From Pseudomonadota bacterium (GTDB lineage Bacteria > Pseudomonadota > Alphaproteobacteria > Reyranellales > Reyranellaceae), in contig JAFEFG010000033.1 of the NCBI GenBank assembly GCA_018240685.1, positions 1 to 44,936 of the forward strand: a DNA stretch of 44,936 nt, in the 5' to 3' direction. The notes under the pieces were generated by a model, which worked only from the letters and a program-made list of their open reading frames with translations, was not told the DNA's origin and made no database searches. This document shows positions 42,120-44,936 of the stretch, in pieces. Numbering within the stretch: position 1 is the stretch's first letter; every line of letters begins with the position of its first letter. The position numbers and the translations under genes are program-made.

Positions 42120-43186
42120 GTCGCGATGGCACCCAGCAGGCGTTCGACGAAGCCGGGCGCCTTCTTGCGGTCGATCCAGCGCAGCACGGTGACGAGGTCG
42201 TTGTCGGGATCGATCCAGACGATGTGACTGCCCCAGCCGAGCGCGAAGTAGCTGCGCTCCGAGGCCGCTGCAAACTGGCGCCTGTCGGTGTTGAGCCACC
42301 ACATCAGGCCGTAGAAGGGGGCGAGGGGGCAGGGCTTCACGAGCTCTTGCGTCCAGCCTTCGGGCAGGATCTGCGCGCCGTTCCAGCTGCCGCCGCGGGC
42401 GACCAGCAGGCCCATCAGGGCAAGGTCGCGGGCCGAGATCACGATGCCGCCGCCCCAGTGGCCGCCGCCGGGGACCGAGACCATGGGCTTGCCGTCGATG
42501 ACGACGGTCGACGTGCGGTAGCCGTCCCACCGCCAGGTCGAGGAGGCGCCGATGGGATCCATGATGCGGCGCTTCAGGACCGACGGCAGCGGCTCCCTGA
42601 AGAGATGCAGCAGCGACAGGCTCAGCCGATTCACGCGCACGTCGTTGTATTCGTAGAACGTGCCCGGCTTCTTCAGCGCGCGGCGCGTTCCCTTGGGCGC
42701 CTCGGCGACCGCAAGGCCGACGACGCGATTGTGGTCGATGCGATCCTCCTTGCCGAACAGCGTGCCCTCCCACTCGCTGGTCTGGGTCAGGAGATGGCGC
42801 CAGGTGATGTCCCGGTTGTGCTCGCTCCTGAAGCCGTCATCGAGGGCGGTGTCGGCAACCCTGTCGTCGAGGCTCCCGATCAGGCCGTCGCCGAGCGCCA
42901 GGCCAGCCAGAAGGGAGAGGAAGCTCTTGGCCACGCTGAAGGTCATGTCGGCACGGTCGACATCGCCCCACTCGGCAAGCCGTTCGCCGCCGCGATAGAC
43001 GATGCCGGAAGCGCCTCCGCGCGGGCTGACCGGCCCCAGCACCTCGTTGTCGGGGGCCTTTTCGCCGGAATCGTAGGTCATCACGAACTGCCCGTCGGGC
43101 ATGTACATGCTCTCCGGCCATTGGCTTTCCGCCGCCTGGGCGAAGGCGATCGCATCCTTCAGATCGGTCATGCCCGCAATCAACAT
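42116..43186 (-). CDS. Class C beta-lactamase-like serine hydrolase
   Basis: A 356-residue serine hydrolase of the beta-lactamase/PBP superfamily. The SxxK motif is SVAK (Ser84, Lys87) in MTFSVAKSFLSLLAGL, and a Tyr motif is in YEYNDVRVNRL (Tyr180, with Asp in the usual Asn position). The C-terminal HWGGGIVISARDLALMG and GWGSHIVWIDP are in the expected places. No signal peptide is visible, suggesting an intracellular esterase or amidase and not a periplasmic beta-lactamase. ATG 43171 is an alternative start. It shares an overlapping operon with the alpha/beta hydrolase. Confidence 0.84.
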   Translation of the reverse strand: MLIAGMTDLKDAIAFAQAAESQWPESMYMPDGQFVMTYDSGEKAPDNEVLGPVSPRGGASGIVYRGGERLAEWGDVDRADMTFSVAKSFLSLLAGLALGDGLIGSLDDRVADTALDDGFRSEHNRDITWRHLLTQTSEWEGTLFGKEDRIDHNRVVGLAVAEAPKGTRRALKKPGTFYEYNDVRVNRLSLSLLHLFREPLPSVLKRRIMDPIGASSTWRWDGYRTSTVVIDGKPMVSVPGGGHWGGGIVISARDLALMGLLVARGGSWNGAQILPEGWTQELVKPCPLAPFYGLMWWLNTDRRQFAAASERSYFALGWGSHIVWIDPDNDLVTVLRWIDRKKAPGFVERLLGAIAT

Positions 43187-43221
43187 TGGAGCCCGCTTCG
43201 GAGCAAGCGTAGAAAGCGGCC

Positions 43222-44265
43222 ATGTCCACGCCCGCCACGTTTTCGATCCGCCGCCCCGACGATTGGCATGTCCATCTGCGCGATGGCGCCATGCTGGCCG
43301 CCTGCGCCGTCCACACGGCCCGTCAATTCGCCCGCGGCATCATCATGCCCAACCTCGTGCCGCCGGTGACGACAGTCGCCGAGGCTGACGCCTATCGCGA
43401 GCGCATCCGCAGAGCGGTCCCGGCCGAGCTCGACTTCGAGCCGCTGATGACCTGCTATCTGACCGACGGCGCCGATCCCGGCGAACTGGTCCGTGGCAAG
43501 CAGGAGGGCGTGTGGGTCGCGGCAAAGCTCTATCCCGCGCACGCGACCACCAACTCGGCTCACGGCGTCACGTCGATGGACAGGATCGCGCCTGCGCTGG
43601 AGGCGATGGAGAAGGCGGGCATGCCGCTGCTCGTCCACGGGGAGGTGACTGATCCCGCAGTCGATATCTTCGACCGTGAGGCCGTGTTCCTCGACAGGGT
43701 GCTGGCGCCGCTGATCCGTCGGCACCAGGGCCTCAAGGTCGTGCTGGAGCATGTCACGACCCGTGAGGGCGTGCAGTTCGTCGAGGCGCACGCCGGCCGG
43801 ATGGGCGGCACGATCACGCCGCATCACCTCAGCTACAATCGCAATGCGCTCTTCAAGGGCGGCATCCGGCCCCATTTCTACTGCCTGCCCATCGCCAAGC
43901 GGGAAGAGCATCGTCTCGCTCTGCGGCGTGTGGCGACGTCCGGCCATCCGGCGTTCTTCCTCGGTACCGACACGGCGCCGCATACGGCCGACACCAAGGA
44001 ATGCGCCTGCGGCTGTGCCGGTGTGTTCAATGCGCCCGTCGCCATGCAGGTCTACGCCCAGGTCTTCATGGAGGAGAACGCGCTCGACAAGCTCGAGGCC
44101 TTCGCCAGCCTGAACGGTCCGCGCTTCTACGGCCTGCCGCCCAACGAGACGCGCATCACGCTGCAGGCCCGGCCGCTGGAGGCGCCGGAGCGGGTCGAGG
44201 TGCCGGGCATGGACAAGAACATCGTCGTCTTCCGGCCGGATACGCCCGTCGGCTGGTCGTTCTAG
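43222..44265 (+). CDS. pyrC: Dihydroorotase, PyrC type
   Basis: A 347-residue type II dihydroorotase that interconverts carbamoyl-aspartate and dihydroorotate in de novo pyrimidine synthesis. The binuclear zinc site is complete: His16 and His18 in DDWHVHLRDG, carboxylated Lys102 in AKLYPAHATTNS, His139 in LLVHGE, His177 in VLEHVTT and Asp250-region Asp248 in FLGTDTAPH. The length matches Escherichia coli PyrC. It is divergent from the serine hydrolase (35-bp gap) and followed by the NUDIX gene. Confidence 0.95.
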   Translation: MSTPATFSIRRPDDWHVHLRDGAMLAACAVHTARQFARGIIMPNLVPPVTTVAEADAYRERIRRAVPAELDFEPLMTCYLTDGADPGELVRGKQEGVWVAAKLYPAHATTNSAHGVTSMDRIAPALEAMEKAGMPLLVHGEVTDPAVDIFDREAVFLDRVLAPLIRRHQGLKVVLEHVTTREGVQFVEAHAGRMGGTITPHHLSYNRNALFKGGIRPHFYCLPIAKREEHRLALRRVATSGHPAFFLGTDTAPHTADTKECACGCAGVFNAPVAMQVYAQVFMEENALDKLEAFASLNGPRFYGLPPNETRITLQARPLEAPERVEVPGMDKNIVVFRPDTPVGWSF

Positions 44266-44288
44266 ATCGGCTGGTCTATCGTCGCCGC

Positions 44289-44936
44289 ATGAGCAAACGA
44301 ACGATCCCCGCTGGTGCCGTCGTGCGCGGCACCGACAAAGGCTATGACCACGCCGCTCCCAAGCCTGGCAGCGAGCGCCCCGTCGACAAGACCTACGAGG
44401 GTCAGAAGTACCCCTATATGCGCCCGCGCGATGCGGCGACGCTGATCCTGGTGCGCATGCGCAGTCGCAAGCCGGAAGTGCTGATGGGCTGCCGCGACGC
44501 CAAGCACGCCTTCATGCCCAATCGCTACGTGTTTCCGGGCGGCCGCGTCGACCGCGCCGATGCGCATGTTCCGATTGCCACGTCGCTCGATCGCCATGTG
44601 AACGCCAGGCTCCAGAAGGCGGCGACGCCGCTGCGCGCGCGCGCTCTGGGGGTTGCCGCAGTGCGCGAGACCTTCGAGGAAACCGGACTCATGCTCGCCA
44701 AGCCCCTCAAGGGCGGCGCGCCGGGCAAGGATTACGGCGAGCACTGGCACGGCTTCCTGGACCAGGGCCTGGCGCCTGCGCTCGATTGCCTCGACCTGAT
44801 CGCGCGTGCGGTGACGCCGCCAGGCCGGCCGCGTCGCTTCAATGCGCGCTTCTTCATGGCGCGCGCCGAGGATGCCAGCGGCGAGATCCGTCATTCGAGC
44901 GAGATGGGCGACATCCGCTGGGTCGCGCTCGACGAG
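44289..44936 (+). CDS. NUDIX hydrolase, 3' end cut by the window
   Basis: The first 216 residues of a NUDIX protein; the frame is still open at base 44936. FPGGRVDRADAHV begins the domain, and the catalytic part of the Nudix box is VAAVRETFEETGL. About 33 residues intervene between GG and REx2E, more than in the standard box, which is a pattern seen in larger NUDIX19-like proteins. The N-terminus before the domain is about 50 residues. Substrate unknown (nucleoside diphosphate derivative or CoA-type). No Shine-Dalgarno precedes ATG 44289; TCTATC at 44275-44280 may be the -10 of a leaderless transcript. Confidence 0.8.
   Translation, partial: MSKRTIPAGAVVRGTDKGYDHAAPKPGSERPVDKTYEGQKYPYMRPRDAATLILVRMRSRKPEVLMGCRDAKHAFMPNRYVFPGGRVDRADAHVPIATSLDRHVNARLQKAATPLRARALGVAAVRETFEETGLMLAKPLKGGAPGKDYGEHWHGFLDQGLAPALDCLDLIARAVTPPGRPRRFNARFFMARAEDASGEIRHSSEMGDIRWVALDE

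Noticed and set aside
43222..44265. pyrC as part of the RutA-like pathway
   Set aside because: It is a standard biosynthetic type II dihydroorotase 8 kb away with no sigma-54-like element and ordinary neighbours.

Overview
The window is a GC-rich stretch of a bacterial chromosome, almost certainly from an alphaproteobacterium. The evidence is PhaR next to a DUF1289 gene, a TamA/TamB pair, a TAXI-type TRAP system, tightly packed ATGA/GTGA-overlapping operons and frequent GTG starts. A Reyranella-like or other soil alphaproteobacterium would fit, but that is an inference and not a sequence match. I saw no tRNA, rRNA, CRISPR array, insertion sequence or phage gene. Both window ends cut a gene: an enoyl-CoA hydratase at the left and a NUDIX hydrolase at the right.

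Layout. Bases 1-6575 are mainly a polyhydroxyalkanoate (PHA) locus: phaR (minus strand, with a DUF1289 gene), then a small coiled-coil protein overlapping a class III-like PHA synthase, phaA, an MFS exporter and phaB, ending in a good intrinsic terminator. Bases 6585-18763 carry housekeeping and envelope genes: an AhpD-like protein, a Tam-type methyltransferase, gamma-glutamyltransferase, an RlmI-type rRNA methyltransferase, an NylC/DmpA-type Ntn hydrolase, tamA, tamB and an NHL beta-propeller.

Bases 18804-35761 look like a scavenging/catabolic island. They hold a 60-residue GatC/AtzG-like protein with an amidase, and a divergent TAXI-TRAP transporter. Next comes a six-gene overlapping operon joining an NtaA/EmoA-type flavin monooxygenase to a complete Dpp/Opp-type ABC importer. 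Then come two RutA-like flavin monooxygenases flanking an SDR and an acetamidase/formamidase, and a quinone oxidoreductase. Both rutA-like genes are preceded by near-consensus sigma-54 (-24/-12) elements with the same sequence variant, about 25 nt upstream-UTR length from the start codon. Weaker elements of the same spacing precede the GatC-like/amidase pair and the TAXI gene. My reading is a nitrogen-limitation-controlled set of genes for using amides, N-heterocycles or aminocarboxylates. The substrate cannot be read from the sequence.

Bases 35771-44936 return to mixed genes: panB, a second MFS protein and a GntP-like permease (minus strand); a secreted GH5-like glycosidase overlapping a TIGR04325-type methyltransferase; an alpha/beta hydrolase overlapping a class C serine hydrolase (minus); pyrC; and the truncated NUDIX gene. 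The only gene-free stretch over 300 bases is 2854-3190, upstream of phaA.
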